NCBI RefSeq assembly: GCF_002161675.1
Contig: NZ_NFIH01000003.1
Location: 110,395-174,394 of the forward strand
Reading direction: 5' to 3'
DNA length: 64,000 nt
DNA from: Pseudoflavonifractor sp. An44
GTDB lineage: Bacteria; Bacillota; Clostridia; Oscillospirales; Oscillospiraceae
The notes under the pieces were generated by a model. The model made no database searches and was not told the origin of the DNA. It saw only the letters and a program-made list of their open reading frames with translations. The number at the start of each line of letters is the position of its first letter. The stretch's first letter is position 1. Shown here one piece after another: positions 1-7,074 of the stretch. The translations under genes were made by a program, and so were the position numbers.

Positions 1-862
1 GGGTGCTTCGGGCCAGTTCTCCATGGTGCCCCTGAACCTCATTGGCAGGACGGGGAAGGCGGACTATGCCGTTACCGGAAACTTCTCCAACATTGCCTAT
101 AAGGAGGCCAAAAAGTACGGCCAGATCAATCTGGCCGCCTCCAGCGAGGACCAAAACCACACCTATATTCCCACCCAGGACCAGCTGAAGCTGGACCCGG
201 AGGCCAGCTACTTCCACTACTGCGCCAACAACACCATCTACGGCACCGAGTGGCAGTATGTGCCCGACACCGGGAACGTGCCTCTGGTGTGCGACATGTC
301 CTCCGACTTCATGAGCCGGGTGGTGGATGTGTCCAAGTATGGCATCATCTACGGCGGCGCTCAGAAGAATCTGGCCCCGGCGGGTCTCACCATCGCCATT
401 GTCCGGGAGGACCTGGCGGGCCACGAGCTGCCCTACACCCCCCTCATCATGAACTATAAGACCATGATCGACAAGGACTCCATGTACAACACGCCCCCCT
501 GCTGGTGCATCTACATGCTGGGGCTGGTGCTGGAGTGGCTGGAAGAGCGGGGCGGTGTGGAAGGCATGGAAAAGATCAAGCACGCCAAGGCCCAGCTGCT
601 CTATGACGTGCTGGACGACTCCAAGCTGTTCACCTGCCCGGCCCAGAAGGGGAGCCGTTCCGACATGAACGTCACCTTCCGTACCGGAAACGCCGATCTG
701 GACGCCAAGTTTGTCTCCGAGGCCACGGCGGCGGGCTTTGTCAACCTCAAGGGCCACCGCAATGTGGGAGGCATGCGGGCCTCCATCTACAACGCCATGC
801 CCACCGAAGGGGTGGAGAAGCTGGCGGACTTCATCCGGGCCTTTGACCAGGTCAACGGCTGA
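1..862 (+). CDS. serC: Phosphoserine aminotransferase, 5' end missing
   Basis: PLP-dependent transamination of 3-phosphohydroxypyruvate with glutamate, the second step of serine synthesis, also used in pyridoxal phosphate synthesis. The reading frame is already open at base 2 (GASGQFSM...), so the start lies before the window; about 286 of roughly 360 residues remain. The segment GGAQKNLAPAG carries the lysine that forms the PLP Schiff base in this family, and the C-terminal GHRNVGGMRASIYNAM stretch is typical SerC. serA follows 16 bases after the stop, so the two form a serine operon. Identity is secure; only the N-terminus is unseen. Confidence 0.95.
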   Translation, partial: GASGQFSMVPLNLIGRTGKADYAVTGNFSNIAYKEAKKYGQINLAASSEDQNHTYIPTQDQLKLDPEASYFHYCANNTIYGTEWQYVPDTGNVPLVCDMSSDFMSRVVDVSKYGIIYGGAQKNLAPAGLTIAIVREDLAGHELPYTPLIMNYKTMIDKDSMYNTPPCWCIYMLGLVLEWLEERGGVEGMEKIKHAKAQLLYDVLDDSKLFTCPAQKGSRSDMNVTFRTGNADLDAKFVSEATAAGFVNLKGHRNVGGMRASIYNAMPTEGVEKLADFIRAFDQVNG

Positions 863-878
863 GACAGGGGGAACCATC

Positions 879-2045
879 ATGTTTCGTATCAAAACCATGA
901 ATAAAATTGCCCAAGTTGGGCTCAACCAGTTCCCCGCCGACTACCAGGTGGGGGACAGCGTGGAGGGGGAGGAGGGCATTCTGGTCCGCTCCGCCAAACT
1001 CCACGACTACCCCTTCCCCGACACCCTGTGGGGCATCGCCCGGGCGGGGGCAGGCACCAACAACATCCCGGTGGCCGAGTGTGCCCAGAAGGGCATTGTG
1101 GTGTTCAACACCCCCGGGGCCAACGCCAACGGCGTGAAGGAGCTGGTGCTTGCCGCCCTGCTCATGGCCTCCCGGGACCTGGTGGGGGGCGTGGAATGGG
1201 TGAAGGCCCAGGCCGCCACCCCCGACACCGATGTGGCCGCTGCCGTGGAGAAGGGCAAGTCCGCCTTTGTGGGCCCCGAGCTGTACCGCAAGACCCTGGG
1301 TGTCATCGGCCTGGGCGCCATCGGCGCTCTGGTGGCCAATGCGGCCCTGTCCCTGGGAATGGAAGTGTACGGCTATGACCCCTTCCTGTCGGTGGACACC
1401 GCCCTGCGCCTGGACCGCCACGTGCATGTGGTCAAGGATGTGGCCGAGCTGTACCGGGTCAGCGACTATGTGACCATCCACGTGCCCTATACCCCCGACA
1501 CCCGCCACACCATCAACGCCGACACCATTGCCCAGATGAAGGACGGGGTGCGCATGGTCAATCTGGCCCGTGGCGAGCTGGTGGATGACGAGGCCATGAT
1601 GGCCGCTTTGGAGCGCGGCAAGGTGGCCCGCTACGTCACCGACTTCCCCAACAATACCATTACCCTGGCCCCCAACGTGGTGCCCATTCCCCACCTGGGC
1701 GCCTCCACTCCCGAGAGCGAGGACAACTGCGCCATCATGGCCGCCCAGCAGCTGCGGGACTTCCTGGAAAACGGCAACATCAAAAACTCCGTGAACTTCC
1801 CCAACGTGGAGATGGAGCGGTCCGGGGTGCAGCGTCTGTGCATCATCCACCGCAACATCCCTGCCATGCTGGCCAACATCACCGCCCAGCTCTCCGGCGA
1901 CGGGGTGAACGTGGAGAACATGACCAACAAGTCCCGGGGGGACTTCGCCTACACCCTGGTGGATGTGGGGTCTGCCGTAGAAGAGAGCGTCATTGACGAC
2001 ATCCGTGCCATTGACGGCATCATCCGGGTGAGAGTCATCTCTTGA
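879..2045 (+). CDS. serA: D-3-phosphoglycerate dehydrogenase
   Basis: NAD-dependent oxidation of 3-phosphoglycerate, the first step of serine synthesis in the cytosol. The 388-residue product starts at MFRIKTMNK behind an AGGGGG ribosome site; an open frame continues upstream but only through serC. Visible parts: an N-terminal substrate domain, a Rossmann motif GLGAIG, the catalytic region NLARGELVDDEA and PHLGAST, and a C-terminal ACT domain (about residues 315-388, beginning near RLCIIHRNIPAMLANI) that usually binds serine for feedback control. It is the short type, without the extra ASB domain found in long PHGDH proteins. It is co-transcribed with serC and closed by the hairpin at 2083-2118. 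Confidence 0.95.
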   Translation: MFRIKTMNKIAQVGLNQFPADYQVGDSVEGEEGILVRSAKLHDYPFPDTLWGIARAGAGTNNIPVAECAQKGIVVFNTPGANANGVKELVLAALLMASRDLVGGVEWVKAQAATPDTDVAAAVEKGKSAFVGPELYRKTLGVIGLGAIGALVANAALSLGMEVYGYDPFLSVDTALRLDRHVHVVKDVAELYRVSDYVTIHVPYTPDTRHTINADTIAQMKDGVRMVNLARGELVDDEAMMAALERGKVARYVTDFPNNTITLAPNVVPIPHLGASTPESEDNCAIMAAQQLRDFLENGNIKNSVNFPNVEMERSGVQRLCIIHRNIPAMLANITAQLSGDGVNVENMTNKSRGDFAYTLVDVGSAVEESVIDDIRAIDGIIRVRVIS

Positions 2046-2082
2046 CAAGCGCCCAATCCCCGGATAGTATGAAACCAAGACA

Positions 2083-2118
2083 CAGCCTGCGAATCGGTGT
2101 GGTTCGCAGGCTGTTTTT
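2083..2118 (+). terminator. Intrinsic terminator after serA
   Basis: An 11-bp perfect stem (CAGCCTGCGAA paired with TTCGCAGGCTG) with a 9-base loop is followed by a T run. It closes the serC-serA unit and sits directly before the phosphopantetheinyl transferase gene. Confidence 0.85.
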
Positions 2119-2136
2119 ATGGAGAGAGGTGTGGAT

Positions 2137-2661
2137 ATGTCCACGAAAATTTATGGCGTGAAAGGGGAGGACGGGCGTAAGCTCAGCCGCCCGCTGCTGC
2201 GTTTAGCCGCCCGCAAGTACGGCTGGGGAGAGCTGCCGGAGCTGGAGTACAGTGATCGGGGCAAGCCCCTCATCCCCGGGGAGGGTCGCTGGCTGTCTCT
2301 GTCCCACTCGGGGGGCTACGCCCTGTGCGCCCTGTCGGAGTGTCCTGTGGGGGTGGACATTGAGCTGGTGAAGTCCCATCGGCCCGGCTTGCCCGCCTTT
2401 TGTTTTGCAGAGGAGGAAATGCCCCTCTTTGACGGCACCGACGGGAGTTTTACCCGCCTGTGGACCCTGAAAGAGAGCTTTTGCAAGCTGGGAGACACCC
2501 CCCTGTACCCGCCCCGGAAGGTGCCTGTGCCCCCTCCCTGTCCCCACAAGAGCTACGAGGGGGAGGGGTGGTGGGCCTCCGTGTGCTGCCAGGATACTCC
2601 GCCGGAGACCATCGAATGGGTGAACTTGGAGGATCTTGTAGAAGTTTTTACCACTCCTTAA
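2137..2661 (+). CDS. 4'-phosphopantetheinyl transferase, Sfp-like
   Basis: Transfers the phosphopantetheine arm of CoA to a serine of carrier proteins. The 174-residue product shows the superfamily signature: LSLSHSGGYALCAL followed by VGVDIE (the Mg-binding Asp/Glu) and, further on, the WTLKESFCKL motif. A start at 2119 would add six residues but lies on the serA terminator T run and has no ribosome site; the ATG at 2137 has GAGAGG upstream. The protein is shorter than Sfp itself (about 224 residues), matching the compact forms common in clostridia. No carrier protein or synthase gene is nearby, so the partner is unknown. Confidence 0.82.
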   Translation: MSTKIYGVKGEDGRKLSRPLLRLAARKYGWGELPELEYSDRGKPLIPGEGRWLSLSHSGGYALCALSECPVGVDIELVKSHRPGLPAFCFAEEEMPLFDGTDGSFTRLWTLKESFCKLGDTPLYPPRKVPVPPPCPHKSYEGEGWWASVCCQDTPPETIEWVNLEDLVEVFTTP

Positions 2662-2725
2662 GGAAACCTTAACCGGGTCTGAGGGAAAATCTAAGATGCC
2701 TTTGGTACACTAGGAGAGAACTAGG

Positions 2726-3811
2726 ATGAAGGAGAACAAAGGCATGAACGTCCTGATTTTGACTGGAAAATTTGGTATGGGGCACTGGTCTGCCTCCCAA
2801 GCGTTGCAGCAGCAGCTGGAGCGGGAGGGGCACCAGGTGCACACCGTGGATTTTTTTGACTACGCCATGCCCGAGCTGGCCCCCACCATCTACCGGATGT
2901 TTGGGTGGCTGGTGAAGTACGGCGGCGGTCTCTATAACCTGTTCCACCGCCTGACCCGCAACGTGGAGGGGGACATGCCCCTGGCCGGGGCGTGGGTGGA
3001 GTATCTGGAAGAGCTGCTCTTTGAGACGGGGGCGGATGTGGTGGTGTCCACCCATCCCGTGTGCTCCTCGGTGGTGGCCCGGTACAAGCGGGAGGGGGGC
3101 GTGATGCCCCTGGTGACCTGCATCACCGACGTGACCAGCCACAGCGAGTGGATCCACCCCGGCACCGACTGCTATCTGGTGGCCTCGCACCAGGTGCGCC
3201 AGGGGCTGGTGGAGAAGGGGGTGGAGGCAGAGCGGATTCTGGTCTCCGGCATTCCCGTGGGCCAGCAGTTCACCGGAGGGAAACCCAACCGGGGCCAGCG
3301 GGAACTGCTCATCATGGGGGGCGGCCTGGGGCTGATGCCCCGGCGGGACCGCTTCTATGAGCAGCTCAACGACCTGCCCGGGGTCCACGTGACCATTCTC
3401 ACCGGGCGCAATGAGAAGCTGTATCAGCGCCTCCACGGGAAATATGAGAACATTGAGGTGGTGGGTTTCACCACCCAGGTGGACCAGTACATGGCCCGGG
3501 CCCACCTGATGCTGTCCAAGCCCGGAGGCATCACCGTCTTTGAGGCCATTGCCAGCCGCCTGCCCATGCTGGTGTGGGCCCCCTTCCTGGACCAGGAGCG
3601 GGAGAACGCCCGGTTCCTGCTGGAGGCGGGGATGGCCCGCCTGGCGGACAAGGAGGAGGAGGCCTGCCTGTGGGCCATTGAGAGCACTTTGTACGACGAG
3701 GCAGGGCTGGCCAGTATGCGCCGAGCCATGGAGAAGGCCTCCAACACCATGTGCCGGGCGGCGGTATGCGCCGTGGTGGAGCAGCTGGCCGGAGAGAAGG
3801 TGTACGCATGA
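2726..3811 (+). CDS. Glycolipid glycosyltransferase, MGDG synthase/UgtP-like
   Basis: Probably transfers a hexose from a UDP-sugar to diacylglycerol at the inner face of the membrane. The 361-residue product has the N-terminal MGDG-synthase signature (LILTGKFGMGHWSASQAL, with the glycine/histidine acceptor loop) and a C-terminal GT28-type nucleotide-sugar site (VDQYMARAHLMLSKPGGITVFEA, residues about 250-275). The start at 2726 follows AGGAG; an alternative ATG lies at 2744. The stop overlaps the next start by ATGA, so it is coupled to a flippase-like membrane protein, which suggests joint work on a membrane glycolipid. The exact sugar cannot be read from sequence. Confidence 0.85.
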   Translation: MKENKGMNVLILTGKFGMGHWSASQALQQQLEREGHQVHTVDFFDYAMPELAPTIYRMFGWLVKYGGGLYNLFHRLTRNVEGDMPLAGAWVEYLEELLFETGADVVVSTHPVCSSVVARYKREGGVMPLVTCITDVTSHSEWIHPGTDCYLVASHQVRQGLVEKGVEAERILVSGIPVGQQFTGGKPNRGQRELLIMGGGLGLMPRRDRFYEQLNDLPGVHVTILTGRNEKLYQRLHGKYENIEVVGFTTQVDQYMARAHLMLSKPGGITVFEAIASRLPMLVWAPFLDQERENARFLLEAGMARLADKEEEACLWAIESTLYDEAGLASMRRAMEKASNTMCRAAVCAVVEQLAGEKVYA

Positions 3812-4878
3812 AGCTGGGGAGCAAAAAACAGCTGGTGTGGTTTGGAGTCATGGGCCTGCTGCTGTGTGCCACCGCCTACACCATTTTGAGCCAGCAGTCC
3901 CCCCGGGAGCTGGCGGCGGCCATGGCCCGGGCGGATGTGCGGATGCTCCTGCTGGCCCTTCCGGTGATGGCCCTGTTCATCGCCTGTGAGGCCGGGGCCA
4001 CCCGGCTGGTGCTGGGGGCCCTGGGCTGTGCCCAGCCCTTCCGCCGGTGCTATTTTTACTCGTGCACCGGGTTCTTTTTCAGCAACGTCACCCCCTCCGC
4101 CACCGGAGGCCAGCCCGCCCAGGTGTACTACATGAACCGGGACGGGGTACCGGTGGTGTCCGGCACCATCGACATGATGCTGGTGAGCATTGGCTACCAC
4201 ACGGCGGTGGTGTGCTATGCTCTGGCGGCCCTCTACTTTGGCCGAGACCTGCTGGAGCAGCTGGGCGGCCAGGTGGGGGTGCTCGTCGGGGTGGGCCTTG
4301 CCATCTTTGTGGTGCTGAATGTGGCCATGATTTTGCTGCTCTTCCTCCCCGGACCTGCCCGCCGCCTGGGCCGCTTCGGGATTGCCCTGGCCTGCCGCCT
4401 AGTGAAGCGGTTGGACCGTGCAGCATTGGAGGAGAAGCTGGAGGGGGTGCTGGCTCAGTACCGCCAGGGGGCCCGGGTCATTGCCCGCAATCCCCTGGTG
4501 CTGGTGGGGGTGGTGGCCCTCAGCGGGGCCCAGCTGGGGTGCTCCTATCTGGTGCCCTACCTGGTGTATCGGGCCTTCGGCCTGTCCGGCATGAGCCTGT
4601 TGCAGGTGGCCGCCCTCCAGGTGCTGTGCACCGTGGCGGTGGGCTTTCTCCCGCTGCCTGGTTCCGCAGGAGCGGCGGAAGGGGTGTTTCTGCGCACCTT
4701 CCTAGCGGTGTTTGGCACGGGGCTGGTGGCTCCCGCGATGATTCTCTCCCGGACCATGAGCTGCTATCTGGTGCTGCTGGTCACCGGGGGCGTGACCCTG
4801 GTGGGGCACCTGCGGCGGAACATGGCCGGAAGAAATATGAAAACCTCTTGCAATCCCCTGAGGGGTGTGGTATCATAG
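3808..4878 (+). CDS. Flippase-like integral membrane protein (YbhN/MprF-domain family)
   Basis: A 356-residue polytopic membrane protein of the lysylphosphatidylglycerol-synthase transmembrane (UPF0104) family, thought to move lipids across the membrane. About eight hydrophobic helices are visible, with the family segment FFFSNVTPSATGGQPAQVYYM near residues 90-115 and LPLPGSAGAAEG near residue 290. The start at ATG 3808 makes an ATGA overlap with the upstream glycosyltransferase, so translation is coupled. The aminoacyl-transferase domain of full MprF is absent. Transport of the lipid made by its neighbour is inferred from context only. Confidence 0.82.
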   Translation: MKLGSKKQLVWFGVMGLLLCATAYTILSQQSPRELAAAMARADVRMLLLALPVMALFIACEAGATRLVLGALGCAQPFRRCYFYSCTGFFFSNVTPSATGGQPAQVYYMNRDGVPVVSGTIDMMLVSIGYHTAVVCYALAALYFGRDLLEQLGGQVGVLVGVGLAIFVVLNVAMILLLFLPGPARRLGRFGIALACRLVKRLDRAALEEKLEGVLAQYRQGARVIARNPLVLVGVVALSGAQLGCSYLVPYLVYRAFGLSGMSLLQVAALQVLCTVAVGFLPLPGSAGAAEGVFLRTFLAVFGTGLVAPAMILSRTMSCYLVLLVTGGVTLVGHLRRNMAGRNMKTSCNPLRGVVS

Positions 4879-4938
4879 AAAATACTTGTAAGGGCTGTTG
4901 CGCCCATTTTTAGACTGTGACTGAAAGGATTGAATTCC

Positions 4939-5175
4939 ATGACCACTCCTCAGCTGATTCTGTCTATCGTTTACTTCGTGGTGTCTCTGGCCCTGATCGC
5001 CATCGTGATGCTCCAGTCCGGCAAGAGCGCTGGTCTGTCCGGTGCCATCTCCGGTGCTGCTGACACCTTCCTGTCCAAGAACAAGGCCAAGACCGCCGAC
5101 GCCCGCATGGCCAAGATGACCAAGTGGGTTGCCATTGTGTTCCTGGTTCTGACCATGGTTCTGACTCTGATCTAA
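4939..5175 (+). CDS. secG: Preprotein translocase subunit SecG
   Basis: Small membrane partner of SecY and SecE in the general secretion channel. The 78-residue product has two transmembrane helices (about residues 5-23 and 56-77) separated by the family's LQSGKSAGLSGAISGAADTF segment. The ATG at 4939 has AAAGGA at a good distance; a TTG nine bases upstream is less likely. A strong terminator follows at 5193. Codon choice is more biased (CTG, GGT, TCC) than in neighbouring genes, in line with high expression. Confidence 0.92.
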   Translation: MTTPQLILSIVYFVVSLALIAIVMLQSGKSAGLSGAISGAADTFLSKNKAKTADARMAKMTKWVAIVFLVLTMVLTLI

Positions 5176-5192
5176 ACAATAGTAAGAGCGAG

Positions 5193-5229
5193 AAAAACCC
5201 TCGACCGCATTGGTCGAGGGTTTTTATTT
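5193..5229 (+). terminator. Intrinsic terminator after secG
   Basis: An AAAAACCCTCGACC stem pairs with GGTCGAGGGTTTTT and is followed by more T residues; the A-rich 5' side makes it usable from both directions. Confidence 0.88.
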
Positions 5230-5290
5230 TGCTTTCTGCTCCAAACCATGAAATAGATTCTCAATGTCTCAGGCGGAAACCAGCGCCCCG

Positions 5291-5822
5291 GCCAGGGACG
5301 CTCCGCTTATGCCCGATTTCTCCCCGATGAGAAATCGGGGAAAGAATCGCTTAGGGCGTTCCCCCCTAAGGACCTCCCTGAGGTACGAGGCTAGAACTGC
5401 GTCAAGGCTATGTTCGGCCCGTCACTCTTGCTGTGGCTCCTGTTACTGCCACCATATCAGGCTATCCTGGCAGCTGGCCCTATGGCTGGGCGGTTTCCAC
5501 ATCCGGGCCTACCATGGAGAAGCGGCGTCCTCGCCGCCGGGAGCCAGGCCTCCGTTAGCTGGGCACAGCGGCGCACCAGGGTAAGGCCCTGGTCATAGAA
5601 GGATACCCACACAGAGAAGCGGGTATGTTTGGTAGAATCTCCACGCCATCCATGTGACACGAATCAGGCCAAGGGCCGAAAAGAGAAAGACGCATCCTCC
5701 ACCCAGTACCGCGGGGTGGATTCCACAAGGCGGGGGAAGGCCCCGCCTTTGGCGATTCTTTGGTGACTTTCTCATCGGGGAGAAAGTCACCCTGCGGAGC
5801 AAACCCCGGCTGGCAAGCCTGA
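5291..5822 (+). repeat. Long intergenic element A, copy 1 (about 530 bp, hairpin-ended)
   Basis: The gap after secG is filled by an element that recurs at 27777-28300 and, in part and inverted, near 55735-55877. It opens with an 11-bp-stem, 6-base-loop hairpin (5312-5339), continues with a conserved CGCTTAGGGCGTTCCCCCC block, has a central GCGGCG/CGCCGC hairpin (5522-5537) and ends with a 12-bp-stem, 6-base-loop hairpin (5762-5791). The two end hairpins of this copy carry reverse-complementary cores, like terminal inverted repeats. Short open frames inside have no ribosome sites and are not credible genes. The element type is not recognised. Confidence 0.75.
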
Positions 5823-5881
5823 GCCTAGGTCATTTAGAAGAACAATCTTCCAGTCAGCCTTGCACAGGGCGGTATTGACGC

Positions 5882-5928
5882 AAAAAATCATCGGGCAGGA
5901 GAACGTGAACGCCTTCTCCTGCCCGATG
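5882..5928 (-). terminator. Terminator of the XRE membrane regulator gene
   Basis: A 14-bp stem (CATCGGGCAGGAGA with TCTCCTGCCCGATG) lies just past the stop of the reverse-strand gene at 5933 and is followed on that strand by a T run (the AAAAAA at 5882-5887). Confidence 0.85.
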
Positions 5929-5932
5929 TGTC

Positions 5933-6928
5933 TTATTTTTTGGTCAGCAACCCTGCAATGCTTCGCACCGGGGCGTACAGCACCGCCGCCACCGGCCACA
6001 CAATCCAGGTGCGGTCCCAGGCCATGGTCCAGAAGCTCCAGCCCAGGTAGATGGCCAGCACCAGACCCCAGTAGATGGTGGTCAGAGGGCTGTTTTCCTC
6101 CCGCTTGTGCTCCCGGGTGTAGTCCCCAGTCTCCAATAGCCGCTGGAAGCTTCCGGCGATGATGCAGGTGCGCACCAGCAGGAACACCCCCACCGCCACC
6201 AACACAAACATGAGGATGAGGCCGATGATGGGAGCCATGCCGTTCTCGTCAATAGCTACCGCCACCATCAGCGGGGCCAGACTGAGAATGCACAGGGTGA
6301 TGCCCACCACCAGCAGCATCAGGTGGGTGGTCCGGTATTCAGCTTGACGCTTTTTCACCACGCCGTCCACCCCATAGGCCAATTCCACAGGCTGGTTGTC
6401 CAGGTGCTCGTAGGGGGTCAGGCGGCTGCCAAAGAAGAGAAACAGGGCCACCGCGGCGGATACCAGGGCCAGCATCACCAGGATGCCCACCCCGCCCGCC
6501 AGAGGCTCGGACAGGGTGAAGCGGCCCTCTTCGCTGGACAGGCCGCCCAGGTATATGAGGGCGGTGGGGGAGAGGATGCACAGGAACACGCCCAGGGCGA
6601 TTTTACTGGCCACTCCCCGCACCGTGTCCAGATAGGTGTTGGCCTGCTCCAGGGTGATGTGGTGGACCGGGACTTGGGGCCCATCCAGAATGGGGGCAGG
6701 TTCCGGCTCTGCCTGGGGCAGCTCCGGCTCCATCTCGTCCCGTAGTAGGTAGTCGGTGCTCACCTCAAACAGCTGGCTGAGCCGGAGAATTTTGTCCAGG
6801 TCTGGGATGGAGCTGCCGCTCTCCCACTTGGACACCGCCTGCCGGGACACCCCCAGCTGGTGGGCCAGCTCCTCCTGGGACCACCCGGCCTTTTTTCTCA
6901 AATTTGTGATCTTATCTCCTAAAATCAT
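5933..6928 (-). CDS. XRE-family regulator fused to a membrane domain
   Basis: The 331-residue product has an N-terminal Cro/C1 helix-turn-helix (LGDKITNLRKKAGWSQEELAH..VSRQAVSKWESG, about residues 3-60), a proline/glutamate-rich linker, then five to six hydrophobic segments from about residue 110 to the end. Such regulators sense membrane or envelope state while binding DNA; the target here is unknown. The ATG at 6928 is preceded by GGGAGG; the frame continues 16 codons upstream without a better site. It stands alone, between element A copy 1 and glgA, and ends at the hairpin 5882-5928. Confidence 0.85.
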   Translation of the reverse strand: MILGDKITNLRKKAGWSQEELAHQLGVSRQAVSKWESGSSIPDLDKILRLSQLFEVSTDYLLRDEMEPELPQAEPEPAPILDGPQVPVHHITLEQANTYLDTVRGVASKIALGVFLCILSPTALIYLGGLSSEEGRFTLSEPLAGGVGILVMLALVSAAVALFLFFGSRLTPYEHLDNQPVELAYGVDGVVKKRQAEYRTTHLMLLVVGITLCILSLAPLMVAVAIDENGMAPIIGLILMFVLVAVGVFLLVRTCIIAGSFQRLLETGDYTREHKREENSPLTTIYWGLVLAIYLGWSFWTMAWDRTWIVWPVAAVLYAPVRSIAGLLTKK

Positions 6929-7074
6929 AGGTGTGCCTCCCGTCGCTTTGGATGGTCTCATGGTAGCACCTCCCACGGTTGCAGGCCACCAAACAGGGCT
7001 GGAAATCTGTCAACTGCCGGTTGCGGCGGGGATATGACACCGTATTTTTGGGGGATTGGGGGCCATTTGGCCTC

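Noticed and set aside
852..2144. 430-codon reverse frame over serA
   Set aside because: serA has unmistakable dehydrogenase and ACT motifs; the reverse product is low-complexity.
5264..5878. Open frames of 60-106 codons in element A copy 1
   Set aside because: They overlap in several frames, are not conserved between copies as frames, and have no ribosome sites; the conserved signal is hairpin structure.
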